Notes: generated by a model not told the origin, from the sequence alone. Shown: positions 32,824 to 41,741, counted from the first letter of the stretch. The stretch is 45,409 nt of DNA from an uncultured Alistipes sp. (GCA_959604655.1 CAUHCL010000007.1:1-45409), one strand, 5' to 3'. Numbers and translations are program-made.

Positions 32824-34107
32824 ATGAACCGTTCCCAAGGAAACATCGCAGCCCTGCTGCCGCTCGCCGTATTTCTCGGCATCTACCTCGCGGGATCGCT
32901 GCTCGCGAACGATTTCTACAAGATACCCATAGTCACTGCGGCCATGATAGCTTCGGTATGCGCCGTGGGCATGACGCGGCACATGCCTCTGCACGAGAGC
33001 ATAGGCCACTATTCGCGCGGCGCGACGGACATGAACATCATGCTGATGATATGGATCTTCGTGCTGGCGGGGGCCTTCGCCGCATCCACCAAACAGATGG
33101 GCGCCGTAGACGCCACGGTGGCCCTTACGATGCGCATCGTCCCCGAACGGTTCCTGCCAGCGGGGATATTCATAGCGGCGTGCTTCACCTCGATATCGAT
33201 AGGCACGTCGGTGGGCACCATCGTGGCGCTCACCCCCATAGCCTCGGCCATAGCCGACCAGACGGGATGCAGCGCGCCGTGGATCACGGCCATAGTCGTC
33301 GGGGGAGCCTTTTTCGGCGACAACCTGTCGTTCATCTCCGACACCACCATAGCCGCCACGCGCACCCAGGGGTGCAGCATGCGCGACAAGTTCCGCACCA
33401 ACCTGCTGATAGTGGCGCCCGCAGCGGTCATAACGCTGCTCATCTATACGTTCTCGCAGAATCACGCCCTCGCGTACGACCACACCGCAGCCGACATACA
33501 CTGGGCGACCGTGCTGCCCTACCTGCTCGTCCTCGGAGGCGCCGTGGCGGGCGTAAACGTGCTGATAGTGCTGGTGTCGGGAATAGTGTCGGCGGGAGTG
33601 ATCGGAATAGCGTGCGGCAAGATGACTCCGCTCGATTGGATGTCGACCATGGGCGAGGGTATAGGCTCGATGGGCGAACTGATAATCATAACCATGATGG
33701 CGGGCGGAATGCTCGAAATGATACGCCTCAACGGAGGCATCGACTACATCATATCGCGCCTGACGGCACGCATACGCAGCCGCCGCGGAGCCGAGGCCGC
33801 CATAGCCTCGATAGTGATGTTCGCCGACGTGTGCACCGCCAACAACACGGTGGCCATACTATCCTCGGGGTCGATCGCGCGCAACATAGCCGAGCGTTTC
33901 GGCATCCCGCCCCGCCGCACGGCCAGCCTGCTCGACACGTTCTCGTGCTTCATGCAGGGCATACTCCCATACGGCGCGCAGCTGCTCATGGCCGCGGGGC
34001 TGGCGGCCGTATCGCCCGTGGAGATAATATCGTATCTCTACTACCCCATGATAACGGGACTTTGCGCCGTGGCGGCCATCATCCTGCAAAGGCCGCAATA
34101 CAGATGA
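32824..34107 (+). CDS. NhaC-type Na+/H+ antiporter family protein
   Basis: Integral membrane protein of 427 residues with about 10-12 hydrophobic segments. SIGTSVGTIVALTPIA, GGAFFGDNLSFISDTTIAAT and ADVCTANNTVAILSSG are characteristic of the NhaC/ion-transporter superfamily, in which the acidic residues within helices carry the cation. Sodium/proton exchange is inferred from the family; some relatives transport malate-lactate or amino acids. It is divergent from the transglutaminase-like gene across an AT-rich 65-bp gap. A structured element begins 4 bp after its stop. Confidence 0.88.
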   Translation: MNRSQGNIAALLPLAVFLGIYLAGSLLANDFYKIPIVTAAMIASVCAVGMTRHMPLHESIGHYSRGATDMNIMLMIWIFVLAGAFAASTKQMGAVDATVALTMRIVPERFLPAGIFIAACFTSISIGTSVGTIVALTPIASAIADQTGCSAPWITAIVVGGAFFGDNLSFISDTTIAATRTQGCSMRDKFRTNLLIVAPAAVITLLIYTFSQNHALAYDHTAADIHWATVLPYLLVLGGAVAGVNVLIVLVSGIVSAGVIGIACGKMTPLDWMSTMGEGIGSMGELIIITMMAGGMLEMIRLNGGIDYIISRLTARIRSRRGAEAAIASIVMFADVCTANNTVAILSSGSIARNIAERFGIPPRRTASLLDTFSCFMQGILPYGAQLLMAAGLAAVSPVEIISYLYYPMITGLCAVAAIILQRPQYR

Positions 34108-34111
34108 CAAT

Positions 34112-34192
34112 GCAGCTCTTCAGAGCTGCGCGAGCCGTAGCCTCCCCCCGCGGAGGCTCGCTATCGCTCACTCCGCAGGCTACGGTCGCGAA
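34112..34192. repeat. Structured palindromic intergenic element with competing stems
   Basis: It contains GCAGCTC-ttca-GAGCTGC (34112-34129). It also holds three mutually exclusive pairings: GCGAGCC (34130-34136) with GGCTCGC (34155-34161), GCCTCC with GGAGGC (34140-34157), and CCGTAGCCT (34135-34143) with AGGCTACGG (34177-34185). It could serve as terminator of the antiporter gene but lacks a T-run. Only one copy is in the window, and it differs from the three-hairpin family. Confidence 0.6.
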
Positions 34193-34255
34193 ATGCGAAT
34201 ACGATAAAAATACGGACTTAAGTAAATCATATCTCACATTTCGGCACGTATAGTT

Positions 34256-34284
34256 TGAAAACTATCCAAAAAGACATATATTTG
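34256..34284 (+). promoter_or_regulatory. Promoter of the isomerase-fold lipoprotein gene
   Basis: TTTG (34256-34259) and TATATTTG (34277-34284) with a 17-bp gap, slightly shorter than usual; the ATG lies 48 bp downstream. Confidence 0.6.
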
Positions 34285-34332
34285 CCATTATAAAACGACG
34301 ACACGATTCAAACCAAATAAAAAATCGAATTT

Positions 34333-35328
34333 ATGAACAAAATTTACAACCTCTTATTGGCCGTAGTGGCAGTGGCGACACTGGCTTCGTGCGGCGGCAA
34401 CGCAGCCAAGAAAAGCGAGTGCTGCGGTGCATGCAAGGACAAGCTGCCCGTAGGATTGCAGCTTTACAGCATCCGCGACGACATGGCGCAGGATTTCAAG
34501 GGCACGCTTCAGAAGGTGAAGGACATGGGCTACGACGGCGTGGAGTTCGCGGGTCTGTTCGACAACTCGCCCGAGCAGGTAAAGGCTTGGTGCAAGGAGA
34601 TCGGTCTGGAGCCCGTTTCGGCACACGTGCCTCTGGCCGACATGCTGGCCGACATCGACAAGGTGATCGCCGATTACAAGACCATCGGATGCCAGTATAT
34701 AGTGGTACCCTACGTTACCGAGGAACGTCGTCCGGGCGGTGACAAATTCATGCAGATGATCGAGGAAATCCGCTCGATCGGCGAGAAGACCAAGGCTGCG
34801 GGCCTGACTCTGCTCTACCACAACCACGATTTCGAGTTCCAGAAGACCGAGAGCGGCGAGTTCGGCCTCGACTTCCTTTACAGCTCGGTTCCCGCCGATC
34901 TGTTGCAGACCGAGCTGGACGAGTGCTGGGTGAAGTACTCGGGCCAGGATCCCGTGGCATATCTGCACAAGTATGCGGGCCGCGCTCCCGTCGTACACCT
35001 CAAGGACTACTTCGCCGAGGGCGAGCAGGACGGCGACCCCTATGCTCTCATCGGTCTGAACGAGGGTGAGGAAAAGAAGAACACCGCTTTCGAGTTCCGT
35101 CCCCTGGGCTGCGGCTTGCAGGACGTTCCCTCGCTCGTTGCGGCAGCCAAGGAGGCAGGCAGCAAGTGGCTCATCGTGGAGCAGGACAACCCCAGCATGG
35201 GCAAGACCCCGCTGGAGTGCGTAGCGACCAGCATGGAGTACATGAAGTCGATCACTTCGTGCAAGAACCACGCGAACGCCGAGGCTCCCGCCGCCGAGTG
35301 CGACGGCGCATGCTGCTCGAATAAATAA
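34333..35328 (+). CDS. Cys-rich lipoprotein of the sugar phosphate isomerase/epimerase (xylose isomerase-like TIM barrel) family
   Basis: The 331-residue protein begins with a lipoprotein signal ending LASCGG (Cys20). The TIM-barrel domain (about residues 38-312) has GLQLYSIRDDM, GYDGVEFAGLF, the metal-binding-type LLYHNHDFEF, VVHLKDYF and WLIVEQDNP, as in the AP_endonuc_2/isomerase-epimerase family. Many secreted Bacteroidetes homologues have unknown sugar substrates. Odd features are Cys-rich sequences flanking the barrel: ECCGAC just after the lipid anchor and ECDGACC at the extreme C-terminus, with another Cys in SCKNH. Codons are strongly biased as in the M16 gene, suggesting high expression. 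Confidence 0.85.
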   Translation: MNKIYNLLLAVVAVATLASCGGNAAKKSECCGACKDKLPVGLQLYSIRDDMAQDFKGTLQKVKDMGYDGVEFAGLFDNSPEQVKAWCKEIGLEPVSAHVPLADMLADIDKVIADYKTIGCQYIVVPYVTEERRPGGDKFMQMIEEIRSIGEKTKAAGLTLLYHNHDFEFQKTESGEFGLDFLYSSVPADLLQTELDECWVKYSGQDPVAYLHKYAGRAPVVHLKDYFAEGEQDGDPYALIGLNEGEEKKNTAFEFRPLGCGLQDVPSLVAAAKEAGSKWLIVEQDNPSMGKTPLECVATSMEYMKSITSCKNHANAEAPAAECDGACCSNK

Positions 35329-35350
35329 GCAACGCACTATCGGAAACGAC

Positions 35351-35384
35351 AAAATGCGACCCGCACGCGCGGGCCGCATTTTTT
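35351..35384 (+). terminator. Rho-independent terminator of the isomerase-fold lipoprotein gene
   Basis: AAAATGCG and CGCATTTT with inner CCCGC/GCGGG (one A-C mismatch between them) around loop ACGC, ending in a run of six T (35379-35384). It lies 23 bp past the stop. Confidence 0.85.
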
Positions 35385-35429
35385 ATTGTCTGCCTCGAAG
35401 GCCTATGATCGGAGACGCATTCGGATTCG

Positions 35430-36794
35430 TCAATCTTTTCCGCCTCCGAGCGCATGATACAGATGTATGATCCCCCGAATCCCTGCAATCCTATCCTGCG
35501 CGAGTGTCAGTCGGGCGGTGAGCAGCGACTGCTGTGCGGTAAGCACTTCGAGATAGTTGACGGGAGTGTAGCGCATGAGAAGCAGGGTCTTTTCCGTGGC
35601 GGCTTCGAGATCGCGGATCTGTTGCTCGTCGAGACGAATCCTCCCGTCGGCCGTCTGCCATTCGACAAGGGCATTGTTCACCTCGTTGCCCGCGTCGAGC
35701 AACGACTGTTCAAAGGCCAGAGCGGCCTCCTGCCGACGTGCCTCGGCTATCTTCAGGTTGGCGATGTTCGTTCCCTTATTGAACAACGGTGCGGTGAGTT
35801 GCGCGATGGCATTGGAGATCCATTTGCCCGGATTGACAATGCCGCCGCCCCCGTTGTTCGTCCAGCCGAGCGTGCCCGAAAGCGTCAGGCTCGGATAGAA
35901 GGCCGAACGGGCGGCGTTCGTGGCATAGAATGCCTCCGCCAATGCGGCTTCCGCCTGTCTCACGTCGGGACGGTTGGCGAGAAGTTGAAGCGGCACACCC
36001 GTCGAAAGCGTGTCGGGAAAGGTCTGCCCGTCGAGCGTCCCGCGGCTGACGGCGTGCGAAGGCTCCTTCAGCAGTGCGCACAGACTGTTTTCCGTCTCGC
36101 CGATACTCTTGCGAAGGGTCAACATAGAGGCTTCTATCTCCGCGCGATCGGCACGTGCTCGGCACACGGCCACCTCGTTGGCCTTGCCCGCTTCCATGAG
36201 GGCCTCAAAAGTCGCTATCGTTTCGTCGCGGTTCGCCAACGTCTGTTCGGAGATGGCAAGCTGTTCGTCGAGCATCAGCAACGTGTAATAACTTTCGGCA
36301 ATGGTCGCCACCAGCTGTGTCTGCACGGCCTGTCTGTAAGCATGGCGCTGTTCGAGCGCCGCTGCCGCACCGCGCTTGGCGTTCGTCGTCTTTCCGAAGA
36401 TGTCCGCCTCCCATGAGGCTGTGGCACCGAGGTTGTAAGTCTTCTGCGTATTCCCGTTGTAACGGCTGACGCCTGCCTGCGGCGTCAGGTTCAGCGAGGG
36501 CAGGTAGGAAAGACGGGCATTGGCCAGCACGGCCTGCGCCTCCGCCACCTGCAAGCGAGCAATACCGAGATCGGTATTACGCTCCAGCCCTGCGGCTATC
36601 AACGCTTGCAGTCGGGAATCGGTGAAGAACTCACGCCACGGCATGGAAGCGATGGTCGTCGTATCGGCCGTGGTCATCGGCTCACGGTAAAGACTGTCGA
36701 TATCCACATCCATGTCCGATCGCGAGTATTTGTTATATACGCCGCAGCCGCCCATCAGGCAGGAGACGGCCAGAAGTATTCCTATTCTTTTCAT
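35430..36794 (-). CDS. RND efflux outer-membrane channel lipoprotein (OprM/NodT type)
   Basis: TolC-superfamily channel that completes the tripartite pump encoded with it. The 454-residue form starts MKRIGILLAVSC and has the lipobox LMGGC. Two OEP repeats follow, with long alanine-rich helices (GLERNTDLGIARLQVAEAQAVLANAR; the second around SLLDAGNEVNNALVEW) and the family motif LLANRPDVRQAEAALAEA. Three upstream codons offer alternative starts (MMIM). It is the last gene of the operon, 11 bp after the permease stop. Confidence 0.93.
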   Translation of the reverse strand: MKRIGILLAVSCLMGGCGVYNKYSRSDMDVDIDSLYREPMTTADTTTIASMPWREFFTDSRLQALIAAGLERNTDLGIARLQVAEAQAVLANARLSYLPSLNLTPQAGVSRYNGNTQKTYNLGATASWEADIFGKTTNAKRGAAAALEQRHAYRQAVQTQLVATIAESYYTLLMLDEQLAISEQTLANRDETIATFEALMEAGKANEVAVCRARADRAEIEASMLTLRKSIGETENSLCALLKEPSHAVSRGTLDGQTFPDTLSTGVPLQLLANRPDVRQAEAALAEAFYATNAARSAFYPSLTLSGTLGWTNNGGGGIVNPGKWISNAIAQLTAPLFNKGTNIANLKIAEARRQEAALAFEQSLLDAGNEVNNALVEWQTADGRIRLDEQQIRDLEAATEKTLLLMRYTPVNYLEVLTAQQSLLTARLTLAQDRIAGIRGIIHLYHALGGGKD

Positions 36795-36805
36795 AATCAT
36801 CAACT

Positions 36806-39800
36806 TTATTGTCTACGGGCATGTTCGGGCAGAAAACGTTCCTGCACATATTGGCAGACGACGAACAGCGAAGGCACCACGAAAAGCAGCCCCGCCGTGC
36901 CAAAAAGCATACCGCCCACGGTACCCACTCCCACGGAGATGTTGCCGTTTGCCCCCACGCCGTGCGCGAACATCAGCGGAAGCATTCCGAATATCATCGT
37001 CATGGAGGTCATCAGGATGGGACGCAAGCGGGCTTTGGCGGCCGACATGGCAGCGGTGGCTATGCTCATACCCTGACGGCGGCGGTCGGAGGCGTACTCC
37101 GTGAGCAGGATGGCCGTCTTGGCCAGCAGGCCGATGAGCATGATGAGTCCCGTCTGCATATAGATGTTGTTCTCCAGTCCCCACAACTTGGCAAAGAGGA
37201 AACTGCCCGCCAGTCCGAACGGAACGGAGAGTATAACGGCAAACGGTATCATCAGGCTCTCGTAGAGGGCGCAGAGGATAAGGTAGATGAAGACGATGCA
37301 GATGATGAACACCATCGTGGTGGTGGAACTGCCCGTGGACGCCTCCTCACGCGACATGCCGCCGAACTCGTAGCCGTAGCCTTCGGGCAGGGCGGTTTGG
37401 GCCACCCCGCGGATGGCCTGTATGGCCTGGCCCGAACTATATCCGTCGGCCGGCACGCCCGAAACGCTGATGGCGGAGAAGAGATTGAAACGCGACAGAC
37501 TCTCCGAGCCGTACACCCTCGTAAGCGTGAGATACTGAGATATGGGCGACATTCTGCCGTCCCCGCCGCGCACGAAGATATTGTCCAGAGCCTCCGTATC
37601 GAGACGGTATTCGGGCGAGGCCTGTATCATGACGCGGTAGAGCTTGGTGAAGCGGTTCAGGTTCGAGGAATAGCGGCCGCCCACATACCCCGAAAGCGTG
37701 GACAGCACATCGGAGGGCGACACGCCGTTGCGCTTGCACAGGGCAGCATCCACATCGACCATGTACTGCGGATATCGGGTGGCGAACGTGGTGTAGGCGC
37801 GCGATATTTCGGGACGCCGATTCATGGCGTCGATGAAATCGTTGGTGTATTTCAGCAGGTCGTCCACACTGCCTCCTTTCTTGTCCTGCACGTACAATTC
37901 GAAACCGTTGCTCATGCCGTAGCCCGAGATCATCGGCTGGGTGGAGACGCGGATCGCGGCCGCCTTGATGCCATCCGTGCGGCGGTATATCTCGTTCATC
38001 ACGGAATTTACGTCGTCGCCCTTCTGCTTGCGCTCGCTCCAGTTCTTCAATCGGATGCTGAACGAACCTGCGGAGGACGACTGGTTGTGTACGGCATCCT
38101 TTCCCGTGACACGCGAATATATCTTTATCTGCGGAATGTCCCTTATGGCGGCCTCGATCTCGTCCATGATGCGCTCGGTCTCTCCCAGGTTGGTGCCCGG
38201 GGCCGTCTGCACGTTCACGTTGATGACGCCCATGTCCTCCTGCGGCACCAAACCCGTCTTGGTGGTGTTCATCAGCAACACCAGCGCGATGCCCGTCACG
38301 ACGAGGCAGCCCGCGGCAACAGCGCGGTGGCGCAGAAGAAACGAAACTCCCTTCAGGTACTTCTGCTGCACATGGCGGAACGAGCGGTCGAAAGCATAGT
38401 GGAAACGGTCGGAAAAATCGGGGCTTTCACCGTCGGCCCCGTTCGCTCGGGGGCGCAGGATCAGTGCGCAGAGTGCAGGACTGAGCGTCATGGCGTTGAG
38501 CAGCGAAATGGCCACCGCTACCGCCATCGTCAGTCCGAACTGCGTGTAGAAGGTACCCGTCGTGCCGCCCATGAAGCTCACGGGAATGAACACGGCCATG
38601 AATACGACTGTGGTGGTCAACAGCGCCGAAGTCAGCCCGTTCATGGCATCCACCGTGGCGCGGTAGGCCGAGGTGTATCCCTCGTCGAAGCGTGCCTGTA
38701 CGGCTTCCACAACCACGATACTGTCGTCCACCACTGTACCGATGACGAGCACCAGCGCGAAGAGCGTCAGCAGGTTCAGGCTGAAGCCCACGATGCTGAG
38801 GAAGGCGAACGTACCCACGAGCGACACGATGATGGCCAGCGAGGGAATGAGCGTAGCACGCAGGTCGTGCAGGAAGAAGTAGACCACCAGCACCACCAGC
38901 AGGATGGCTATGAACAGCGTTTCCACCACATTGTCGATGGAAGCGTCGAGGAAGTCCTTCGTGCTGGTGATATCCTCCAGCACCATGCCCTTGGGCAACG
39001 ACTTCGTGATTTCGGCCGACACCTTGTCTATCTCTTCGATGATCTCGTTGGCATTCGATCCCGAGGTCTGCGCCATCATGCAGTTGGCACCCGGATGCCC
39101 GTTCGTCCGGCTGAACATGGCATAGTTCTCCGCGCCCATCTCGATGCGGGCCACGTCTTTCAGACGCAGCACGTCACCGCTCGGGAGTGCCTTGATGACC
39201 ATGTTGCCGTAGTCCTCCTCGCTCTCATGGCGGCCGCGATACTTCAACACATACCTAAAGGTATTGGCCGACTCCGCGCCGAGCGTGCCTGTGGGCGACT
39301 CGATGTTCTGTTCGTCCAGCACCGTGGCTATGTCCGAGGGCATCAGCCCGTATTGCGCCATCTTCAGGGGGTCGAGCCAAATGCGCATGGAGTAGCTGGC
39401 GCCGAAGATGTTCACATCGCCCACGCCTGCTATGCGCGACATTTGCGGCTCTATGTTTATCTTCATGTAGTTGGTCAGGAAGTTGGCGTCGTACGAGTCG
39501 TCGGGCGAATACAGCGAGATGGCTTTCAACGAGTTGTTCTGCCTCTTGCGCACGGTGATACCCGATTTGGTGACCTCTGCCGGAAGCAGTCCCTGCGCCG
39601 ATGCCACGCGGTTCTGCACGTTCACCACCGACATGTCGGGATCGGTGCCCTGCTTGAAATAGACGCTGATGGACGCCGAACCCGTGTTGGTGGCGGTGGA
39701 GGTCATGTACATCATGTTCTCCACGCCGTTCAGCTCTTCTTCCAGCGGTGTAATCACGCTCTTCATCACTGTCTCGGCATTGGCGCCCGTGTAAGTGGCA

Positions 39801-39940
39801 TTGACGCGCACAGTGGGCGGCGCGATGTCGGGAAACCGTTCGAGCGGCAACCTGCTCAAACCTATCAGCCCCACGATGACGATGGCCACCGATATCACGC
39901 CCGAGAGGATGGGTCGGTCTATGAAGGTCTTGACGGTCAT
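36806..39940 (-). CDS. RND multidrug efflux permease (AcrB/HAE1 type)
   Basis: Inner-membrane proton-driven exporter of 1044 residues, full length for the HAE1 family, with 12 predicted membrane helices and two large periplasmic loops. FIDRPILSGVISV opens the protein. The proton-relay aspartates are the pair in GTVVDDSIVVVEAV (AcrB Asp407/408 equivalents), and the AcrB-type motifs GVGDVNIFG, TTTVVFMAVFIPVSFMGG and GLLAKTAILLTEYA are present. Substrates cannot be told from sequence. It lies 3 bp after the adaptor stop and 11 bp before the channel, an adaptor-permease-channel operon. Confidence 0.96.
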   Translation of the reverse strand: MTVKTFIDRPILSGVISVAIVIVGLIGLSRLPLERFPDIAPPTVRVNATYTGANAETVMKSVITPLEEELNGVENMMYMTSTATNTGSASISVYFKQGTDPDMSVVNVQNRVASAQGLLPAEVTKSGITVRKRQNNSLKAISLYSPDDSYDANFLTNYMKINIEPQMSRIAGVGDVNIFGASYSMRIWLDPLKMAQYGLMPSDIATVLDEQNIESPTGTLGAESANTFRYVLKYRGRHESEEDYGNMVIKALPSGDVLRLKDVARIEMGAENYAMFSRTNGHPGANCMMAQTSGSNANEIIEEIDKVSAEITKSLPKGMVLEDITSTKDFLDASIDNVVETLFIAILLVVLVVYFFLHDLRATLIPSLAIIVSLVGTFAFLSIVGFSLNLLTLFALVLVIGTVVDDSIVVVEAVQARFDEGYTSAYRATVDAMNGLTSALLTTTVVFMAVFIPVSFMGGTTGTFYTQFGLTMAVAVAISLLNAMTLSPALCALILRPRANGADGESPDFSDRFHYAFDRSFRHVQQKYLKGVSFLLRHRAVAAGCLVVTGIALVLLMNTTKTGLVPQEDMGVINVNVQTAPGTNLGETERIMDEIEAAIRDIPQIKIYSRVTGKDAVHNQSSSAGSFSIRLKNWSERKQKGDDVNSVMNEIYRRTDGIKAAAIRVSTQPMISGYGMSNGFELYVQDKKGGSVDDLLKYTNDFIDAMNRRPEISRAYTTFATRYPQYMVDVDAALCKRNGVSPSDVLSTLSGYVGGRYSSNLNRFTKLYRVMIQASPEYRLDTEALDNIFVRGGDGRMSPISQYLTLTRVYGSESLSRFNLFSAISVSGVPADGYSSGQAIQAIRGVAQTALPEGYGYEFGGMSREEASTGSSTTTMVFIICIVFIYLILCALYESLMIPFAVILSVPFGLAGSFLFAKLWGLENNIYMQTGLIMLIGLLAKTAILLTEYASDRRRQGMSIATAAMSAAKARLRPILMTSMTMIFGMLPLMFAHGVGANGNISVGVGTVGGMLFGTAGLLFVVPSLFVVCQYVQERFLPEHARRQ

Positions 39941-39943
39941 GGC

Positions 39944-41050
39944 TTACTCCTTTCCTTTAGTTTTCGGATCGACCGTCGCGCCTTCCTTCACCAGTCCTGC
40001 TCCCTCGGCAATAATCACGTCGCCCTCCTGCAAACCCGATTCCACCACGTATTCCGTGCCGTTGTTCAGCCTGAAAAGGGTGACGGGAACCGACTGCGCC
40101 TTGCCGTCCGCCACCTTATATACGAACACCTTCTCCTGCAATTCGTAGGTGGCTCCCTGCGGGATGACAATACATTTTTCCCGATTGGTCGGCAGGATGA
40201 CGGTGGCATTGCCCCCGTCGCGCAACAAGTTATTCGGGTTGGGGAAGTCGGCGCGGAGCGTCACCGTTCCCGTCGATGCCGTGACGATGCCGCTCACCGC
40301 CGATATGCGTCCTTTGTTCGGGTACATCCTGCCGCCTGCTGTGCGAAGCTCCACCTCGGGCATCTGTCGGATGAACTCGTCGAGCGAACCGTACTGTTCC
40401 ATGAGTTCACCTACGCGGCTCTCGGTGAGCGAGAAGTAAGCGTGCACAACGCTGTCGTCCGACACGGTAACAAGCGGCTCGCTGATGTTGCTGCTCACCA
40501 AAGCCCCCACGCGGTAGGCTATCATGCCTGCCACGCCGTTCACGGGGCTTTTTACTTCGGTATAGGAGAGGTTGTTGCGGGCGTTCATTTCCTGCGCTCG
40601 GGCCTGCGCCAGCGCCGCCTCGGCCGCGGCCAGCGTATTGCGGGCGGTGCCGAGATCGTAATCCGACACGACGTGGCTTTCGAACAACTTCTCCGTGCTT
40701 TGCATGTCCAATTTGGCAGTAGCGAGTAGTGCCTCGGCGCTCTTCACGTTAGCCTCGGCTTCCGCCAGAGCCGCCTCGTAAGGCAATCGGTCGATGACGA
40801 ACAGCACCTGGCCCGAGCATACTTTTTGCCCCTCGCCGATGCAGATGCGCGTGATAAGCCCGCTCACCTGCGGACGCACCTCCACCACCTGTCGGCCTTG
40901 CAGGCGGGCGGTGTATTCCGATTTCAGCGTGCGATCTTCGTATTTCACGGTCAATGTACGGTAGTCGGCCGTTTCCCGTGTCGGCGGCGCTTGCCGACAG
41001 GCACACAATGTCAGCCCCACGAGCAGGGCCGCAAACATTTTCTTTTTCAT
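39944..41050 (-). CDS. RND efflux periplasmic adaptor lipoprotein (MFP/HlyD family)
   Basis: Membrane-fusion protein bridging the permease and outer-membrane channel. Lipobox LTLCAC lies at about residues 14-19. The barrel-sandwich/lipoyl segment VEVRPQVSGLITRICIGEGQKVCSGQVLFVID and the alpha-hairpin EAEANVKSAEALLATAKLD are typical. So are the lipoyl return YTEVKSPVNGVAGM and the beta-barrel/MP domain ending GLQEGDVIIAEGAGLVKEGA. The length is 368. It is the first gene of the pump operon, with a -7 candidate TATTTTTG (41090-41083) 33 bp upstream. Confidence 0.95.
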   Translation of the reverse strand: MKKKMFAALLVGLTLCACRQAPPTRETADYRTLTVKYEDRTLKSEYTARLQGRQVVEVRPQVSGLITRICIGEGQKVCSGQVLFVIDRLPYEAALAEAEANVKSAEALLATAKLDMQSTEKLFESHVVSDYDLGTARNTLAAAEAALAQARAQEMNARNNLSYTEVKSPVNGVAGMIAYRVGALVSSNISEPLVTVSDDSVVHAYFSLTESRVGELMEQYGSLDEFIRQMPEVELRTAGGRMYPNKGRISAVSGIVTASTGTVTLRADFPNPNNLLRDGGNATVILPTNREKCIVIPQGATYELQEKVFVYKVADGKAQSVPVTLFRLNNGTEYVVESGLQEGDVIIAEGAGLVKEGATVDPKTKGKE

Positions 41051-41082
41051 TTACATCCGTTTGTTTCTAAAACAGTCGTCAG

Positions 41083-41122
41083 CAAAAATAAAAGGATGCG
41101 GCGGATTGTGGCGTATATACGC
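41083..41122 (-). promoter_or_regulatory. Efflux-operon promoter region with a perfect palindrome
   Basis: TATTTTTG (41090-41083, minus) fits the -7 consensus. Where the -33 TTTG should lie (about 41110-41114) there is instead GCGTATATACGC (41111-41122), a perfect 12-bp palindrome. It is a candidate operator for a dimeric regulator. The fit is by position only. Confidence 0.45.
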
Positions 41123-41173
41123 AAAGATGTGGGGGTAAACGAACGGAATGTGGTGGCGAACATAGCTTTTTCG

Positions 41174-41227
41174 GGGGCAGACACCGTTGCCCCGATTCCT
41201 CTTTCGCGGGAAAAAGCCGTATCTTTG
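41174..41227 (+). promoter_or_regulatory. Candidate operator and promoter of the two-component genes
   Basis: Inverted repeat GGGGCA-N8-TGCCCC (41174-41193) lies just upstream of a TATCTTTG -7 box (41220-41227) that has no good -33. The layout suits an activator-dependent promoter reading toward the kinase gene, about 185 bp away. Confidence 0.45.
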
Positions 41228-41246
41228 CGGATGTAAACAATGATTT

Positions 41247-41399
41247 ATGAACAGCAGAGCAATAATTGCAACTGTTCCGACAGGATTCCTCGGCTTGGCG
41301 CAAGCCCGAAACGGCTCCGCGCCCCTGTCCGAGCATATACGGTCATCCGCCGTCAGCAAGGTGACGGGTGACGGAAGGCTGTTCGAACAGCACCGATAA
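41247..41399 (+). CDS. Possible 50-residue small ORF ahead of the kinase gene
   Basis: An ATG-to-TAA frame of 50 codons (MNSRAIIATVPTGF...) begins 20 bp after the -7 box and ends 12 bp before the kinase ATG. It would be the first frame on the two-component transcript. Codon use is unlike the neighbours (AGA, ATA, ATT, ACT close together), and no family is recognised. It may be a leader peptide or simply untranslated leader. Confidence 0.25.
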   Translation: MNSRAIIATVPTGFLGLAQARNGSAPLSEHIRSSAVSKVTGDGRLFEQHR

Positions 41400-41411
41400 G
41401 CAGACCGACAG

Positions 41412-41732
41412 ATGAAGAACGTATCACTATATACCGACATTGTATTCTGCCTGGTTCTTCTGCCGTTGACGCTCTACGCATTTCCCGTGGAGAGGTGGTG
41501 GGGCACGCACCCCTTATATTTCGCCGCCTTCGCCTGCTGGCTGTATGTCACGTACTTCGCTTACAAGTATTTCATCGTTCCCCGACTGTTTCACGGCCGC
41601 CGTCGCAGGGCGTATGCACTGGCAGTGATGGCGGTGTCGCTTCTGGTCACGTTCCTGTTCTCGACCTATGAAATATCCTCGCCGTTCTACCATTTGCGCC
41701 AGATGCTGCCGACACACGCCCCTTTCCCTTAG
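41412..41732 (+). pseudogene. 5' fragment of a split LytS/YehU-type sensor histidine kinase
   Basis: This 106-codon frame encodes three hydrophobic helices (about residues 8-26, 34-57 and 67-85), the membrane sensor of a His_kinase-family protein. It ends at TAG (41730-41732) in PFP-stop-GWGM. The next frame, 41742-42446, is in the same phase and continues with the fourth helix and kinase domain, so a single nonsense codon appears to cut one gene of about 345 codons. Sequencing error, recent inactivation, or re-initiation at the ATG nine bases after the stop are all possible. Confidence 0.75.
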
Positions 41733-41741
41733 GGATGGGGC

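Noticed and set aside
36809..40729. Plus-strand frame of 1306 codons opposite the RND permease and adaptor
   Set aside because: It is antisense to two well-supported pump genes, with His/Arg/Gln-rich shadow composition and no recognisable domain.
41730..41732. TAG as a pyrrolysine or other recoded codon
   Set aside because: No pyrrolysine genes are in the window, and recoding in this kinase family is not known. A nonsense change or sequence error is simpler.
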